A stretch of DNA of 64,000 bases from Slackia sp. (lineage in GTDB: Bacteria > Actinomycetota > Coriobacteriia > Coriobacteriales > Eggerthellaceae). Below, piece by piece: positions 45,161 to 55,032 of the stretch; within the stretch, counting starts at the first letter, position 1; every line of letters starts with the position of its first letter. Under the pieces are notes generated by a model. That model saw only the letters and a list, made by a program, of their open reading frames with translations. It did not search any database and had not been told where the DNA came from. A program made the translations under genes and the position numbers. The stretch spans positions 99,358 through 163,357 of the forward strand of contig JAUNBA010000003.1 of the NCBI GenBank assembly GCA_030527325.1. The letters run 5' to 3'.

Positions 45161-46660
45161 ATGGTTACTCGTCGTCCGAGCAGCGCCCAATACAAGAAAA
45201 CATCGAGGCAGATGCGCCGCGCCACGCTGGGAACGCATGTGGCGCGCGTTCCTAATCCGTTGCCGTCGCGTACGCGCGAACTGTCCAATCCGCGCCGTAC
45301 ACGCAAGGCCGAACGCGGCGAGATCCATCAGGTCTTGCCGAATACCTCCACGCGCGAAAGCCGTCGCGAATACGAAAATCGCATGAGCCAGCAGGCGTTC
45401 ATAGAGCGTGCCGTGGCAAGCGGACGCCGCCGTCGCACGATCGCGGCCTGCGTTCTCGGCGCGCTTGCGCTGGCGATCGCGTGCGCGGCCGCCTGGCTCG
45501 TCTTCACGGGCGGCATCGATTCCCGTTTGCGCATCGAGGACTCCGCGCTCGCGGGTGTTTTGGCCGATGCGCCTCAAGACGGTCCCGCATACACGCTCCT
45601 GTCCGCGTCGTTCAACGACGGCGATGGCGGATCGGGGCCCGATGTCGCGCTGCTGGTGCGCACCGATCCCGCGGCGGCGAGCGCATCGATAGTCGTCATT
45701 CCCGGCAACGTCGAGACGAAGTTTTCCGATGGCAAGGTGCGCAAGCTGGGCGAGGCCTCCTCGTTCGGCGGCGATGCCGAAACGGCGCGCGCCGTCGAAA
45801 GCCTTGCCGGGGTGCAGCTGTCCCATTACGTTAAAACCGACGCCGACGGCTTCGTCGCGCTGGTCGACGCGCTCGGCGGCATCGAGGTCGACGTGCCTGA
45901 GCGCGTAGCCGACCCCGATGCGGGTTCCACGGTGTTGTCCGCCGGTCCGCAGAGGCTCGATGGAGCGCAGGCGTTGTTCATGTGCCGCGCCAACGATTTT
46001 CCCACGGCGGCCGAGCAGCATCGGGGCGTAAACGAGGCGTTGGTGGTCCGTTCGCTGTTCGAATCCTTCGTCGGCATGGACCGCTTCGCGTTCTATCGCT
46101 GCCTCGACACGCTGGCCGATTGCGCGCAGACCGACATGAACGTGAAAGGGGCGTACGCGTTCGTGTCGGCCCTGCAGGGTATCGCGCCTTCGTCGGTGAC
46201 GGTCGGGGTCATGCCTACGTATACGACGATCGCAGAAGGGGTCGCCTACCAGTCGCCTATCGCCGACGAGTGGAAAGACATGATGGGTCGCTTCATCGCC
46301 GGCGAAGCTCCCCAGCAAGATAAGGCGTCCATCATCGGCGCGGTCGATCCGTCGTCGTTTTCCGTCACGGTCAACAACGGCGGCAGCGTCGAAGGCGCCG
46401 CCGCGGACGCTTCGTCGCTGCTCGAGGGCGCAGGATTCAAGGTCGATTCGGTCGGCAACGCCAACCAGGCGGTCTACGACACCACGCTGGTGGTGTATCA
46501 GAAAAGCGACGACGAAGCCAAGGCCGAGGCGATCGTGGCTACGCTGGGCGTCGGCCGCGCCGTGTTCGATTCGGTGAATTATTCGTTCGATACCGACATC
46601 CTGGTCGTGGTCGGCAAAGATTGGCAGGGCGTGCTCGACGCGCGTCAGGCTTCGGCCTGA
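45161..46660 (+). CDS. LytR-CpsA-Psr (LCP) family protein with LytR_C domain
   Basis: The protein has 499 residues. About 90 basic N-terminal residues are cytoplasmic, followed by one transmembrane helix (TIAACVLGALALAIACAAAWLV). The extracellular LCP domain includes PDVALLVRTD, IVVIPGNVETKF and VDALGGIEVDVPE. LytR_C occupies about 400-495. LCP enzymes attach wall polymers to peptidoglycan from polyprenyl-phosphate carriers. The usual R.R..D..R..RQQ stretch here reads CRANDFPTAAEQHRGVNE, partly degenerate, so catalysis is less certain. It lies 15 bases after murA, probably in one transcript. Confidence 0.88.
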   Translation: MVTRRPSSAQYKKTSRQMRRATLGTHVARVPNPLPSRTRELSNPRRTRKAERGEIHQVLPNTSTRESRREYENRMSQQAFIERAVASGRRRRTIAACVLGALALAIACAAAWLVFTGGIDSRLRIEDSALAGVLADAPQDGPAYTLLSASFNDGDGGSGPDVALLVRTDPAAASASIVVIPGNVETKFSDGKVRKLGEASSFGGDAETARAVESLAGVQLSHYVKTDADGFVALVDALGGIEVDVPERVADPDAGSTVLSAGPQRLDGAQALFMCRANDFPTAAEQHRGVNEALVVRSLFESFVGMDRFAFYRCLDTLADCAQTDMNVKGAYAFVSALQGIAPSSVTVGVMPTYTTIAEGVAYQSPIADEWKDMMGRFIAGEAPQQDKASIIGAVDPSSFSVTVNNGGSVEGAAADASSLLEGAGFKVDSVGNANQAVYDTTLVVYQKSDDEAKAEAIVATLGVGRAVFDSVNYSFDTDILVVVGKDWQGVLDARQASA

Positions 46661-46709
46661 TGATGCGGGTAAGCGATGGGCCTGCGAAAAGAGGGGAAGA
46701 GAAAAGACG

Positions 46710-47543
46710 ATGCTTAACGATCTGTACCAGATGCTCGATCCGGTGGCGTTTCAGATAGGGCCTTTGCAGGTGCGCTGGTACGGGCTTGCGTACGTCGCAG
46801 GCTTTCTGTGCGCGTTCGCGGTTCTGATGAACCTGTCGCGGCGCTGGCGCGTCCGCATCGACGAGGATTCGTTCTTCGTCATCGTGTTCTGCGTGGTCAT
46901 CGGCGTCGTCGTAGGGGGTCGTCTCGGGTACGTTCTGTTCTACGGCGACGGCTATTATTTGCGTCATCCCGAAGACATCCTCGCATTCAATAAGGGGGGG
47001 ATGAGCTTCCACGGCGGTTTGATCGGCGTGCTTGTCGGCGGTATCGTGGCGGCGAAAATCACCCATATCCCGTTTCTCACGCTTGCCGATATGGGGGCCG
47101 TGGGCGGCGCGATCGGCTTGTTTTTCGGGCGCTGCGCCAATTTCGTCAACGGGGAGCTGTGGGGCGCGCCGACCGACCTTCCGTGGGGCGTGGTTTTCGG
47201 CGGCGCCGCAGGATCGATGCCGCGGCATCCGTCGCAGCTGTACGAGGCGGTGCTCGAGGGCATCGTCATATTCTGCATCCTGTTCGCGCTTTCGCGCCGG
47301 TATCCGCCGCGCCCGCGCGGCACGTTTATCGGACTGTTCCTCGCTTTGTATGGAACGTTTCGCTTCACGGTCGAGTTCATCCGCGAACCCGACGTCCAAC
47401 TGGGGTATCTGTGGGGCGGCTGGCTGACGATGGGGCAGCTGCTTTCGCTGCCGCTTATCGTAGCGGGCGTTGCATTGTTGATTTATGCGTATACCATGAA
47501 GCTACCTCAGAAGGGTCTTCCAGAAATGGAACAAAAACAGTAA
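46710..47543 (+). CDS. lgt: Prolipoprotein diacylglyceryl transferase
   Basis: This 277-residue protein has seven transmembrane helices. IGPLQVRWYGLAYVAGF, GGRLGYVLFY, NKGGMSFHGGLIGV and GRCANFVNGELWG with the phosphatidylglycerol-binding Arg are the Lgt signature, followed by RHPSQLYEAVLEG. It moves diacylglycerol to the lipobox Cys of exported lipoproteins. AAGAGGGGAAG precedes the start by a short gap. It follows the LCP gene by 49 bases, consistent with a cell-envelope cluster. Confidence 0.97.
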   Translation: MLNDLYQMLDPVAFQIGPLQVRWYGLAYVAGFLCAFAVLMNLSRRWRVRIDEDSFFVIVFCVVIGVVVGGRLGYVLFYGDGYYLRHPEDILAFNKGGMSFHGGLIGVLVGGIVAAKITHIPFLTLADMGAVGGAIGLFFGRCANFVNGELWGAPTDLPWGVVFGGAAGSMPRHPSQLYEAVLEGIVIFCILFALSRRYPPRPRGTFIGLFLALYGTFRFTVEFIREPDVQLGYLWGGWLTMGQLLSLPLIVAGVALLIYAYTMKLPQKGLPEMEQKQ

Positions 47544-47582
47544 CATTTAGGACGTAAAACGAAAGCAAAAGGGGGTCCGATT

Positions 47583-47963
47583 ATGGATATCAAGTTCTTC
47601 AAGTGCGAGCACTGCGGCAATATCGCCATCAAGATCGTCGAGGCGGGCGTTCCTCTGGTCTGCTGCGGCGAGAAGATGGTCGAGCTGGTTGCGGGCTCGG
47701 TCGACGCCGCGGTCGAAAAGCACGTGCCCGTGGTTTCCGTCGACGGCGCCCAGGTGCATGTGACGGTCGGCGAGGTCGAGCATCCCATGACCGAGGCTCA
47801 TCTCATCCAGTTCATCGTTCTGGTCACCGAAAAGGGCTACCAGATCGCACAGCTCGATGCCGAAGATGCGCCTCAGGCCCGCTTCGTCGTGGCCGAGGGC
47901 GACAAGGCCGTCAAGGTCTACGAGTACTGCAACCTGCACGGCCTGTGGGTGAAAGAGCTCTAA
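47583..47963 (+). CDS. Desulfoferrodoxin (two-iron superoxide reductase)
   Basis: The protein has 126 residues. Centre I ligands C8, C11, C27 and C28 form a desulforedoxin-type Fe(Cys)4 site. Centre II ligands H47, H67, H73, C116 and H119 match the Fe(His)4Cys site of known desulfoferrodoxins almost position for position, with the catalytic E45-K46 pair before H47. It reduces superoxide to peroxide without releasing oxygen, typical of anaerobes, probably taking electrons from rubredoxin. The start follows AAAGGGGG. Confidence 0.97.
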   Translation: MDIKFFKCEHCGNIAIKIVEAGVPLVCCGEKMVELVAGSVDAAVEKHVPVVSVDGAQVHVTVGEVEHPMTEAHLIQFIVLVTEKGYQIAQLDAEDAPQARFVVAEGDKAVKVYEYCNLHGLWVKEL

Positions 47964-48066
47964 ATTCCGCTTATGTCGAAGCGCCGCTCGCAAGGGCGGC
48001 GCTTCTCGTGCGAGGGCGCCGCCGCACCGGGCCGTATTCCTGCTTTTATCCGCGCGTGCCCTGCGT

Positions 48067-48072
48067 TACAAT
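48067..48072 (+). promoter_or_regulatory. -10 element before the NifU-like gene
   Basis: TACAAT lies 43 bases before the start; no good -35. Confidence 0.45.
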
Positions 48073-48114
48073 CCGGTGCGCATCGTAGAGACGAACGAAC
48101 GAAGGAGAACCGTC

Positions 48115-48345
48115 ATGGCTATCGATAAAGAACAGGTGAGCCGCGTGCTCGACCTCATCCGTCCGAGCCTTCAGGCAGACGGCGGCGACGTCGCGCTGGT
48201 CGACGTGCAGGAAGACGGCGTGGTCGTCGTTGAGCTCCAGGGCGCTTGCAAAGGATGCCCCATGAGCCAGATGACGCTTGCCAACGGCGTCGAGCGCATT
48301 CTGAAAGAGCATGTTCCCGGCGTGACCAAGGTCGTTCCGGCGTAA
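48115..48345 (+). CDS. NifU C-terminal domain protein (Fe-S scaffold, Nfu-type)
   Basis: The protein has 76 residues. The start at 48115 follows GAAGGAG. IRPSLQADGGDVALVDV and GACKGCPMSQMTLANGVERIL are the Nfu domain with its CxxC motif, which carries or transfers a [4Fe-4S] cluster as a dimer. It is the minimal, domain-only form. It sits alone with its own promoter and terminator, next to desulfoferrodoxin, and could serve PFOR, the activase and other Fe-S enzymes encoded nearby. Confidence 0.95.
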   Translation: MAIDKEQVSRVLDLIRPSLQADGGDVALVDVQEDGVVVVELQGACKGCPMSQMTLANGVERILKEHVPGVTKVVPA

Positions 48346-48368
48346 GCAGGTTCTGATATTTCGCGCGA

Positions 48369-48396
48369 AGGCATCGGATTCCCGGTGCCTTTTTTC
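48369..48396 (+). terminator. Intrinsic terminator
   Basis: AGGCATCGG/CCGGTGCCT arms (one wobble) followed by TTTTTC. Confidence 0.88.
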
Positions 48397-48452
48397 GGCG
48401 CATATACACGAACATTTGTTTGAATAAAGCTTCGCGTGCCTTCGTATTCGGA

Positions 48453-48458
48453 TATAAT
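48453..48458 (+). promoter_or_regulatory. -10 element of addBA
   Basis: TATAAT lies 35 bases before the GTG start; the -35 region (TTCGCG) is weak. An ATG at 48436 lies upstream of this -10 and so is not the start. Confidence 0.65.
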
Positions 48459-48492
48459 GGAGCGACGAATCACGAACAAAAGGAGGCTTTCG

Positions 48493-51162
48493 GTGCGTAC
48501 CGTGCTGTTTGCTCAGGCTGCACAGGCGCTGGCGTTTCGTCGCGCCCATGCGTCGGCGGACGACGCCCTCTCGTTCGGCACGGCGGTTTCGTCGGTGGGC
48601 GAATGGGTGGCCGCCACGTGGCGTTTGTGGGGCGACGGGCGCCCCCTCGCAAACGATGTGCAGCGCATCGCCGCGGCCACGGCCGCGTTGAAAGACCCGT
48701 CGCTTGCGGGCATCGCACGCACTGCGGGCATGGCGCGTCTTGTCGTGCGTCTGGCCGATGAAGTGCTCGGTTCGGCCGAATGGGATGCGCTTGTCGCAGG
48801 AGAAGTGTCTGTCGATGGCCGCCATGAACCGCTTGTGCGCGCATTGCGCATGTATGAATCCGCGCTCGGCGGCGCGGGCCTTATCGATGCGGGGCGTGCG
48901 TGCGCCGTGCTCGCGGCATCGCCGTATGCCCTTCGCCGCGGCGATGCCGTCGTGTATGACTGCCAGTTGTCGGCGGGGCGGAAAAGGCTCGTTCTCGCGT
49001 GGTTTTCGTCGCTCGAATATCGGGAAAGCGTCGAAGCGCGTATCGAACGCGCCCCCGAAGGCGTCGAGGTGCGCTTTGCGTTTCCTTCGGGCCGCTACGC
49101 CGAGCCGTTCGTCATCGTCGATGCCATCGAGCGGTTTCACGCCGACGGCCCCGTTTTGTTGACATCCGCCGATCCGCTGCGGCTTTATGACGACATAGCG
49201 TCCGCCTGCATGAAGCGGGGGCTGTCTCTTGCCGTGCGCGCCCGACGCGCATTCTACGAGAGCGATCTCGGCCGTGCGTTGCATGCCGCTTGCCGTATCG
49301 TGGACGCCGAAGCGGTCGATGCGCGCGCCTGCGCCGATTTTTTGCTCAATCCGTTTTCGGGTGTGACGCAAGGCGAAGCATACGCGTTCGACGCTGCGCT
49401 TCGCGCCGATCGTCTCGTCGACAAGAACAACTGCCTTGAACGTTTGCGAGCCGCATCTTCTGCGTTCGCCTCCTTCGAGGCCCTTGCGGCCATGGATGAT
49501 GCATGCGAAGCCGCGCTCGCGCGCATCGAATCGTCCGTACGAACCATCGATGCCGACGAGGCGTACTATGCGGAACAGGAGGGCGCGCTCTCGTGCGTGC
49601 GTTCGTGTTTCGATGCTGCGCGCGCGATGGGGCTGACGCGTTTCGACGAGGCCCGTATGCTCGAATACGTTCGCTTCGATGTCTCTCGCACGCAAAACGC
49701 CCATCTCTGCGATGCGCTCATCGTCGATGCGCGGCGTGTCGAAGAGGCGTGGGCGCAACCGTGGGCGACGGTTTTCATGTGCGATATGGATAACAGGTCG
49801 TTTTCCGTGAAAAGCGCCGACGATGCGGCCTCGGCGCTTGCCGCCGCCCTGGGGGTTGCGCGCGACCGTCCCGTTCTGCTCGATTTGCGCCGGTCTTTCG
49901 TGGCCGCCTTGGCTCAGGCGCGTGTGCGCGTGGTTATCGAGCGCCGTCTCAACGACGAATCGGCCGATCCTACGTATCCCGCCGCCACGGTCGAGGAATT
50001 CGTCGATTGCTATAGAAACGACCCGACCGACGCTTCGGAGATAGACAACGCCTACGCGCTGCCTCCTTGTTTGATGGAAGGCCTGATCGAGCGCGGCGAA
50101 GAAGCGCTGTACGAAAATGCCGCCGTGCGCGATGAGCCGCAGCACATGCGTGCGCCCGTAAACGGGTCGCGCGCATCGGGGTCGTTTGTTTCCGGTGCGG
50201 CTGCCGGCTTGCTCGTGTTGCCGCGTGTGGGGCGCCGCGGCGTGCAGGTGAGCGATCCGTGCTTTTCCGCATCGCAGGTGGAAAGCTATCTGGAGTGTCC
50301 GCGCAAGTGGTTTTCTTTGCGGCGCTTGCGTCTCGACGAACTTGATGAGGGTTTCGGCGCGCTTGAAATGGGCGATTTCTCTCACGGCGTTCTCGAGGAT
50401 TTCTATCGACGCTTTCAGCAGAGCGTGGCTCGTAAGGTCAGCGTCGATACCGAAGGCGAAGCTCGTTCGCTCATGCGCGAGGTGATACAAGAGCACGGGT
50501 GCGCGCAGTTCTCGAAATGTCCGTCGAGCGCGCGCCTCGTTCCCGTCACCGTGTTCGAGCAACGCGAGGTCGAAGAGCTTTCCGAAAAGCTCGTGGGATA
50601 CCTTGATCGAGAGAAGGATCTGCTGCCCGAATTCGCCCCGTATGCGTTCGAGTATGAGATTCCTGTCGAAGGGGCCGTCGATTACGCCGGCTGCAAGCTC
50701 ATGGGCAAAATAGACCGTATCGATGTCGATGGCCGGGGGCGTGCCGTCATCATCGATTACAAGAGCTCGCTTTCCGCCGATTACGATCTATATGAGCCGC
50801 AGAGTAAAGGTGGAGCGTTGCGCCAGGGCAAGGTGCAGACGCTTATGTACGCCCAGGCGATCAGGCGTCTTTTGGGTTTGGAGGTCGTCGGGGCGTTGTA
50901 TGTGAGCTATGGACGTTCTCCGAAAGTCTCGGGCGCATTGTCATGCGAGGTCGAGCCGCTCCACGTTCCCGGTTTGCGCGCCGAGACCTGCGTGTATCGC
51001 GGCGATTACGGCCCCGGATTCCATGCGTTGCTCGACGGCGTGGAGCAGCGCATCGCCCAGGCGCTCGCGCGTCTGATGGACGGCTGCGTCGAAGCGGCCC
51101 CCGCCACGTCGCGCGCATGCTCCCATTGTCCTGCACTGTCGTGTCCGCAAAGAAAGGGCTGA
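48493..51162 (+). CDS. addB: AddB-like helicase/nuclease subunit (PD-(D/E)XK, Fe-S)
   Basis: The protein has 889 residues. The GTG at 48493 is 7 bases after AAAAGGAGG. The first 600 residues are a divergent, inactive-looking helicase region. The C-terminal nuclease has FSASQVESYLECPRKWF, GKIDRID and VIIDYKSS (catalytic Asp and Lys), then LMYAQAIRR. Cys in ECPRKWF together with CSHCPALSC at the end form the AddB-type [4Fe-4S] staple. With AddA it resects double-strand breaks for recombination and degrades foreign linear DNA. It is shorter and more diverged than Bacillus AddB, so the symbol is by context. Confidence 0.87.
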   Translation: MRTVLFAQAAQALAFRRAHASADDALSFGTAVSSVGEWVAATWRLWGDGRPLANDVQRIAAATAALKDPSLAGIARTAGMARLVVRLADEVLGSAEWDALVAGEVSVDGRHEPLVRALRMYESALGGAGLIDAGRACAVLAASPYALRRGDAVVYDCQLSAGRKRLVLAWFSSLEYRESVEARIERAPEGVEVRFAFPSGRYAEPFVIVDAIERFHADGPVLLTSADPLRLYDDIASACMKRGLSLAVRARRAFYESDLGRALHAACRIVDAEAVDARACADFLLNPFSGVTQGEAYAFDAALRADRLVDKNNCLERLRAASSAFASFEALAAMDDACEAALARIESSVRTIDADEAYYAEQEGALSCVRSCFDAARAMGLTRFDEARMLEYVRFDVSRTQNAHLCDALIVDARRVEEAWAQPWATVFMCDMDNRSFSVKSADDAASALAAALGVARDRPVLLDLRRSFVAALAQARVRVVIERRLNDESADPTYPAATVEEFVDCYRNDPTDASEIDNAYALPPCLMEGLIERGEEALYENAAVRDEPQHMRAPVNGSRASGSFVSGAAAGLLVLPRVGRRGVQVSDPCFSASQVESYLECPRKWFSLRRLRLDELDEGFGALEMGDFSHGVLEDFYRRFQQSVARKVSVDTEGEARSLMREVIQEHGCAQFSKCPSSARLVPVTVFEQREVEELSEKLVGYLDREKDLLPEFAPYAFEYEIPVEGAVDYAGCKLMGKIDRIDVDGRGRAVIIDYKSSLSADYDLYEPQSKGGALRQGKVQTLMYAQAIRRLLGLEVVGALYVSYGRSPKVSGALSCEVEPLHVPGLRAETCVYRGDYGPGFHALLDGVEQRIAQALARLMDGCVEAAPATSRACSHCPALSCPQRKG

Positions 51163-51165
51163 TCG

Positions 51166-54100
51166 ATGGATTTCTCGCGTTTCAAGCCGGGCCAGCGCGC
51201 CTGCGTACAGACCCTCGATGCGCCCTTGGTGGTGTCGGCCGGCGCCGGAAGCGGTAAAACGTTCACGCTGACTCAGCGCATCGCATGGGCGCTCATGGAG
51301 GGTTCCGCCCCCGACGGCGGGGCGTTTCTCGACGGAATCGACCAGGTCATGGCCATCACGTTCACCGATAAAGCGGCGGGCGAAATCAAATCGCGCGTCA
51401 AAAGCACGCTGCGCGCCGAAGGCATGGCCGCCGAGGCTTTGAAGGTCGACGATGCGTGGATATCGACCATTCACGGCATGTGTTCGCGCATTTTGCGCAC
51501 GCATGCCGTCGAACTCGGCATCGATCCTGCGTTCGAGGTGCTCGATCCCGCGCGCGCCGACGATCTGATGCGTGCTTCGGTGCAGCGCGCGCTTTCGACG
51601 GCGAACGAATTCGTCGCTCCAGGCGGCCTCGACGCGCTGTTCGCCGAATATCCCGGGCGCTCTTCGGGGTCGTTCGGTTCCGATTCTATCGAGGATATGC
51701 TGATCGTCTTGGTGCGCACGGCTTCGGCGAACCCGGCCGGATTCGCCTGCTTTCGCAAGCCTGCGCGATGCAGCGATATATCGGTGCTGGTGCGATGCGC
51801 GTGCGAGCTCATCGGCGAGGTGCGCGAGGGCGCCTCGGCGCAAAAGCCGGGCGCGCGTCGCGATACGTGGCTGCAGAAGGCCGATTCGTTCATCGAAGTC
51901 GCGCAGGAGGCGCTCTGTTCGCCGCGTGGGCTTTCCGCGAAGCGCGCGCTCAAGCTGTTCGACGCCTGCCCGTGGCCTTCGGCGGGGTTCGGCACGGCGG
52001 AATACAAGGCATTCGCGAAAGACGCTCAGGAAACATGCGCGCATATCGTGCAGGAGGCGCGCTATGCGGTAGCCGAACCTTTGCTCGACGACGTGTTGGG
52101 ACTTGCTTCGGCGGTGTATGAAGACTACAAACGTGCCAAGCGAGAGCTCGGCGTTCTCGATAACGATGATTTGCTGCTTGAGGCGTCGCGCGCTTTGGCC
52201 GATCGCGAAGATATCGCGCAGGAGTACGCCCATAAATTCAAGCTCATCATGGTGGATGAATTCCAGGACACCGATCAGCTTCAGGTCGATATGATCAAGC
52301 GCATGGCGGGGCCGGGGGCGACGAGACTGTGCACGGTAGGCGATGCCCAACAGAGCATCTATCGATTCCGCGGGGCGGATGTCGAGGTGTACAAGCGCCA
52401 TTTGGCCGATGTGGCCGTTCGCAACCCGCAGGGCCTGATCGAGCTTCCTGATAATTTCCGCAGCCACGGCGATGTGCTGAAGCTGGTCGATCGCATATTC
52501 GAGCAGCCCCATGTTTTCGGCAGCGAATTCATGTCGCTGGCGGCTTCGCGTTTCGAGTCGTCGGTCAAGCGTCCGTTTCTCGGGGGGCCGAGCCGCGTCG
52601 ACGTGCTGGTGAGCACATATCCCGCTCGCTGCGGCATCGAGGGGCGTTCGGTCGCGCTGTTCGAGGCGCGCCGCATCGCGCGTCGTTTTTCCGAGCTGCG
52701 CGCATGCGGGCATACGGCGGGCGATATGGTCGTGCTGCTCGGCCGCATGACGAGAGCGGGGCTCTTCGCCCAGGCGTTGCGCGAAGAGGGGTTCGCCTGC
52801 GTCATCGCGGGCGGTTCCATCTTCTCGTCGGCTCCGGAAGTGCGCATCATGCAGCGTCTCGCCGAGGTCATCGCGAATCCGCATGCGACGGCCGCACTTT
52901 TCGAGGTGCTGTCGAGCGAGATGTTCCTGCTCGATGCCGATGACTTCATCGCATTGTCCACTTACAGAGACGAAGAGCGCGGCATCGCATGCCGTCGCGG
53001 CATCGATCGGGGAATCGAGGCGATGGCCGTTGCGGCGGGTTTGGCGCCGCAATGCGCCGAGGAGGAGGCTTCGGGCGACGGGGTCGATGCGCCGTGCGCG
53101 TTCGAAACGCGTTTGCGCGGGGAAAAGGAGGCCTATCCTGCTTCGGAGGCGTTGCTGCATGCGGTGGAAATCGTGCATACGGTCGCATCCTGCGCCGGGC
53201 GGATGCCCATGGCGCGCATCATGGAGTACGCGGTGCGCGAATCGGGTTGGCTTGCGCGACTCGAAGCGCGTGGCGCCGAAGGCCAGTCGGTCGCGGGCAA
53301 CGTGCTGAAGGCGATCCGCCTGGTCGAAGATCTCGAGGCCGAAGGAGGGTCGGGCCCTTCGTCGGTCGCGCGGGCCATGGCGGCGCATATCGCCATCGCG
53401 AAAGAGGCGCCCGGCGCGCTTTCCGCCAAAGGCGGCGATTTCGTGCGCATCATGACGGTCCATGCGAGCAAAGGTCTCGAATTTCCCATTGTCGCACTGG
53501 CGGAGATGGGGTCGCAAAAGGGCAGGTCGTCATCGTTTTCGTGTACCTCGATCGATGGCGCGGCATACGTGAGCCTGCGTCCGAGCCGATCCGTGTCGGG
53601 CTTCTCGTCCTCATCTGCGGTCTCCAAAGCGGTCTCGAAGGAGTACCGTTTCTCCGTCGATGTCGCGCCCGATTCCTCCGAGGCGGCGGCGCGCATAGAG
53701 CGGGCGGAAACTCCCATGGAGCAAAAGGAGTTGCTCGATCGCTACGTCGAGGATCAAGAGCTGCAAGAGCGCCGTCGCCTGCTTTACGTGGGGTTGACGC
53801 GTGCGAAAGAGGCGCTGGTCGTCGCCATGACGAGCGCGCGTCCTTCGCGTGACGCAGCGGAGTCGGGCATCGGCCCCGCTTCGGGGGTGTATGACGATAT
53901 TCGAAGCGCGCTGTTCGGATTCGACGATATCCCGCAGGGTGAATCCATGGTCGATTTCGGAGGCAGCGCCCCTGCTCGCGTGCATCGTATCGATGCCGAT
54001 GAGGCAGATTTCGCCGAAGCGTCCGATTGTGCGAACGGCGCCGCCGCGTTGCAGGCCGTCTCTGCCGCATCTGAGCGCGAAGCCGCCGATGGCCCGCACG

Positions 54101-54972
54101 TCGATTTCGAGGAAGGTATTCCGCACATCGAGCCGTGTGGCGCCGCCGCCGCGGTGCCCGCGGGCGGTTTGCGCGATGACGTCGCAAGTTTCAGCGCGCT
54201 CATCCAAGCGGACCCCGAATCGACGCGCTACGCGTTCGACCGTCTCGGGTCCGCTCGGATGCCGGGCTACGATGCGCGTGCGAGCGTGCGCATCGGGTCG
54301 TCGCTCGTCGGCGGCGGCAGAAGCGATCCTGTCGATTTGGGGTCGGCGTTTCATATGTTGGCGCAACGGGCGGCGGATATGCGCGCCGTATGCGGCGGAG
54401 GGCTTGCGCGGCCCGATGGCGGCGTCGTCACGGCGGTCATGCGGGCGTGCGGGCTGTCGGCTTCGGTGCGCGGGCGGTTGACCGAAGCCTTCGATCGATG
54501 GCTGGCAAGCGATGCGGCGCGCGCATGCGAACGGGCGGCGCGCCTCGATTCCGAAATGCCGTTTTTCGTCGATGTGCGCCGCTCTGCGTCGGAAGCGCGC
54601 GTTCAGGATGCGTGTGCCGTGCCGGTCGTGCGCTATCTCGAAGGGTCGATCGATTTGTTCGCCGCGGGACTTTCGGACGCCTCTCCCGACGCGGCGCTGA
54701 TCGTCGACTACAAGACGGGAGGCGCGCCGGGCGAAACCGTGGGCGAACTGTACGCAAAGCATGCCCTGCAGGCTGTCTGCTATGCGTATGCCGCCCTGCG
54801 CAGCGGATACGGGATGCTCGACGTTGCATTCGTCTATGTCGAACATCCCGGTCTTGCGTCCCCCGATGCCGCGTTGACGATCGACTACCGTTTCGAACGC
54901 GACGATATCGACCTGTTGGAGCGCATCATAAGGTCCGCATGTGCACGGCTTTCGGATGCCAGATCCGCGTAA
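51166..54972 (+). CDS. addA: ATP-dependent helicase/nuclease subunit AddA
   Basis: This 1268-residue UvrD-family enzyme has Walker A SAGAGSGKT (24-32), then MAITFTDKAAGEIKSR, ISTIHGMCSRIL, the DEFQDTD motif II, GDAQQSIYRFRGAD, TVHASKGLEFPIVAL and YVGLTRAKEAL. The C-terminal nuclease shows GSAFHMLAQRA and LIVDYKTG, the AddA RecB-like site. It starts 3 bases after the addB stop, so the two are co-translated. It supplies the 3'-5' translocation motor and one nuclease. A long acidic/Ala insertion lies between the helicase and nuclease parts. Confidence 0.96.
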   Translation: MDFSRFKPGQRACVQTLDAPLVVSAGAGSGKTFTLTQRIAWALMEGSAPDGGAFLDGIDQVMAITFTDKAAGEIKSRVKSTLRAEGMAAEALKVDDAWISTIHGMCSRILRTHAVELGIDPAFEVLDPARADDLMRASVQRALSTANEFVAPGGLDALFAEYPGRSSGSFGSDSIEDMLIVLVRTASANPAGFACFRKPARCSDISVLVRCACELIGEVREGASAQKPGARRDTWLQKADSFIEVAQEALCSPRGLSAKRALKLFDACPWPSAGFGTAEYKAFAKDAQETCAHIVQEARYAVAEPLLDDVLGLASAVYEDYKRAKRELGVLDNDDLLLEASRALADREDIAQEYAHKFKLIMVDEFQDTDQLQVDMIKRMAGPGATRLCTVGDAQQSIYRFRGADVEVYKRHLADVAVRNPQGLIELPDNFRSHGDVLKLVDRIFEQPHVFGSEFMSLAASRFESSVKRPFLGGPSRVDVLVSTYPARCGIEGRSVALFEARRIARRFSELRACGHTAGDMVVLLGRMTRAGLFAQALREEGFACVIAGGSIFSSAPEVRIMQRLAEVIANPHATAALFEVLSSEMFLLDADDFIALSTYRDEERGIACRRGIDRGIEAMAVAAGLAPQCAEEEASGDGVDAPCAFETRLRGEKEAYPASEALLHAVEIVHTVASCAGRMPMARIMEYAVRESGWLARLEARGAEGQSVAGNVLKAIRLVEDLEAEGGSGPSSVARAMAAHIAIAKEAPGALSAKGGDFVRIMTVHASKGLEFPIVALAEMGSQKGRSSSFSCTSIDGAAYVSLRPSRSVSGFSSSSAVSKAVSKEYRFSVDVAPDSSEAAARIERAETPMEQKELLDRYVEDQELQERRRLLYVGLTRAKEALVVAMTSARPSRDAAESGIGPASGVYDDIRSALFGFDDIPQGESMVDFGGSAPARVHRIDADEADFAEASDCANGAAALQAVSAASEREAADGPHVDFEEGIPHIEPCGAAAAVPAGGLRDDVASFSALIQADPESTRYAFDRLGSARMPGYDARASVRIGSSLVGGGRSDPVDLGSAFHMLAQRAADMRAVCGGGLARPDGGVVTAVMRACGLSASVRGRLTEAFDRWLASDAARACERAARLDSEMPFFVDVRRSASEARVQDACAVPVVRYLEGSIDLFAAGLSDASPDAALIVDYKTGGAPGETVGELYAKHALQAVCYAYAALRSGYGMLDVAFVYVEHPGLASPDAALTIDYRFERDDIDLLERIIRSACARLSDARSA

Positions 54973-54986
54973 CGTATACATTTAGT

Positions 54987-55004
54987 GAACGCTGTTCGTT
55001 TTTT
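54987..55004 (+). terminator. Weak terminator after addA
   Basis: GAAC/GTTC arms with a 3-base loop followed by GTTTTTT; the stem is short. Confidence 0.4.
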
Positions 55005-55032
55005 ATGCACGCGCGACGGGGAGGGGCATATA

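Noticed and set aside
43742..46318. 858-codon open frame on the minus strand across murA and the LCP gene
   Set aside because: It mirrors two well-supported plus-strand genes; high G+C DNA keeps opposite frames open. No family motifs or ribosome site.
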